This document shows positions 63,959 through 64,000 of a stretch of DNA of 64,000 nt, piece by piece. A program made the position numbers and the translations under genes. Under the pieces are notes generated by a model. The model saw only the letters and a list, made by a program, of their open reading frames with translations. It searched no databases and had not been told where the DNA came from. Origin of the DNA: Candidatus Obscuribacter sp. (GTDB taxonomy: Bacteria > Cyanobacteriota > Vampirovibrionia > Obscuribacterales > Obscuribacteraceae); contig JADKDV010000008.1 in NCBI GenBank assembly GCA_016718315.1, forward strand, positions 1 through 64,000, in the 5' to 3' direction. Position 1 is the stretch's first letter. Each line of letters begins with the position of its first letter.

Positions 63959-64000
63959 ATGTCAAAAGTTCGTTTCGAACTCGAAAACGCATCGGCTAAC
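63959..64000 (+). CDS. Start of a further gene, partial
   Basis: An ATG at 63959 begins 14 open codons (MSKVRFELENASAN) up to the window edge. A GGAT element stands eleven bases upstream. The codon use (GTT, CGT, AAA, TTC) does not decide the regime. It is cut by the window edge. Confidence 0.4.
   Translation, partial: MSKVRFELENASAN

Noticed and set aside
1..64000. CRISPR arrays, tRNA, rRNA, transposons, integrases
   Set aside because: I looked for repeated spacer units, cloverleaf T-arm sequence, and transposase or integrase motifs and saw none; a full search by software could still find a divergent case.

Overview
The window comes from a Gram-negative-type bacterial chromosome. It encodes a lipoprotein with a beta-barrel-like body, ExbD, signal peptides and aerobic fatty-acid beta-oxidation genes. 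The mix of Rcp1-type response regulators, DUF4388 plus degenerate GGDEF, SpoIIE-type phosphatase and PrkA/SpoVR genes would fit a non-photosynthetic relative of cyanobacteria (Vampirovibrionia/Melainabacteria, for example Obscuribacterales). That placement is inference from gene style only. No rRNA, tRNA, CRISPR array, integrase or transposase was recognised.

Two gene populations are interleaved. The first has ordinary, AT-leaning codon use (AAA, TTT and TTG/CTA are common) and often weak ribosome binding sites. The second has strong C/G-ending codon use (AAG, TTC, ATC, GAG, CTG/CTC) with mostly clear Shine-Dalgarno sites and stem-loops between genes. The second population forms five blocks: A, 11206-19071 (minus); B, 34999-36444; C, 40615-40980; D, 45706-55194; E, 57459-63823 (all plus).

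Region by region. (1) 156-9309 minus: an eight-gene tight operon with patatin lipase, His-rich lipoprotein, His-tailed EamA transporter, two unknowns, thiolase, FadB-like protein and an isochorismatase-like hydrolase. It links lipid breakdown with metal-binding surface proteins. (2) 9693-10968 plus: a secreted unknown and a GNAT acetyltransferase. (3) Block A: nine genes led by a divergent adenosine-deaminase-family enzyme, followed mostly by unknowns. These include an octapeptide-repeat protein and one ending in a clamp-binding-like QLDMF motif. (4) 19607-32417 plus: ExbD, a TPR/matrixin protease, a class III aminotransferase, a DUF4388/GGDEF-like protein, an MBOAT plus SGNH pair, a YkgJ-type protein, a two-component cluster and a PP2C-type phosphatase. 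(5) 32472-34572 minus: an unknown, cytidine deaminase and a TPR protein. (6) Block B, a probably frameshifted gene, an RDD membrane protein, a PfkB kinase, block C, a secreted IPT/TIG protein, an FAD oxidoreductase, and prfB with its programmed frameshift. (7) Block D: two tandem PrkA-family AAA+ proteins, YeaH (VWA), SpoVR and two further small proteins. (8) Block E: BatA-like VWA, TPR, BatB-like VWA, MoxR, DUF58 and a BatD-like membrane protein, then the first codons of another gene.

Blocks D and E are both AAA+ ATPase/VWA machines. They lie about 2.3 kb apart, separated by one ordinary gene and a 0.9-kb gene-poor gap, and share the same codon regime. Together with orphan block A they are the most unusual content of the window.
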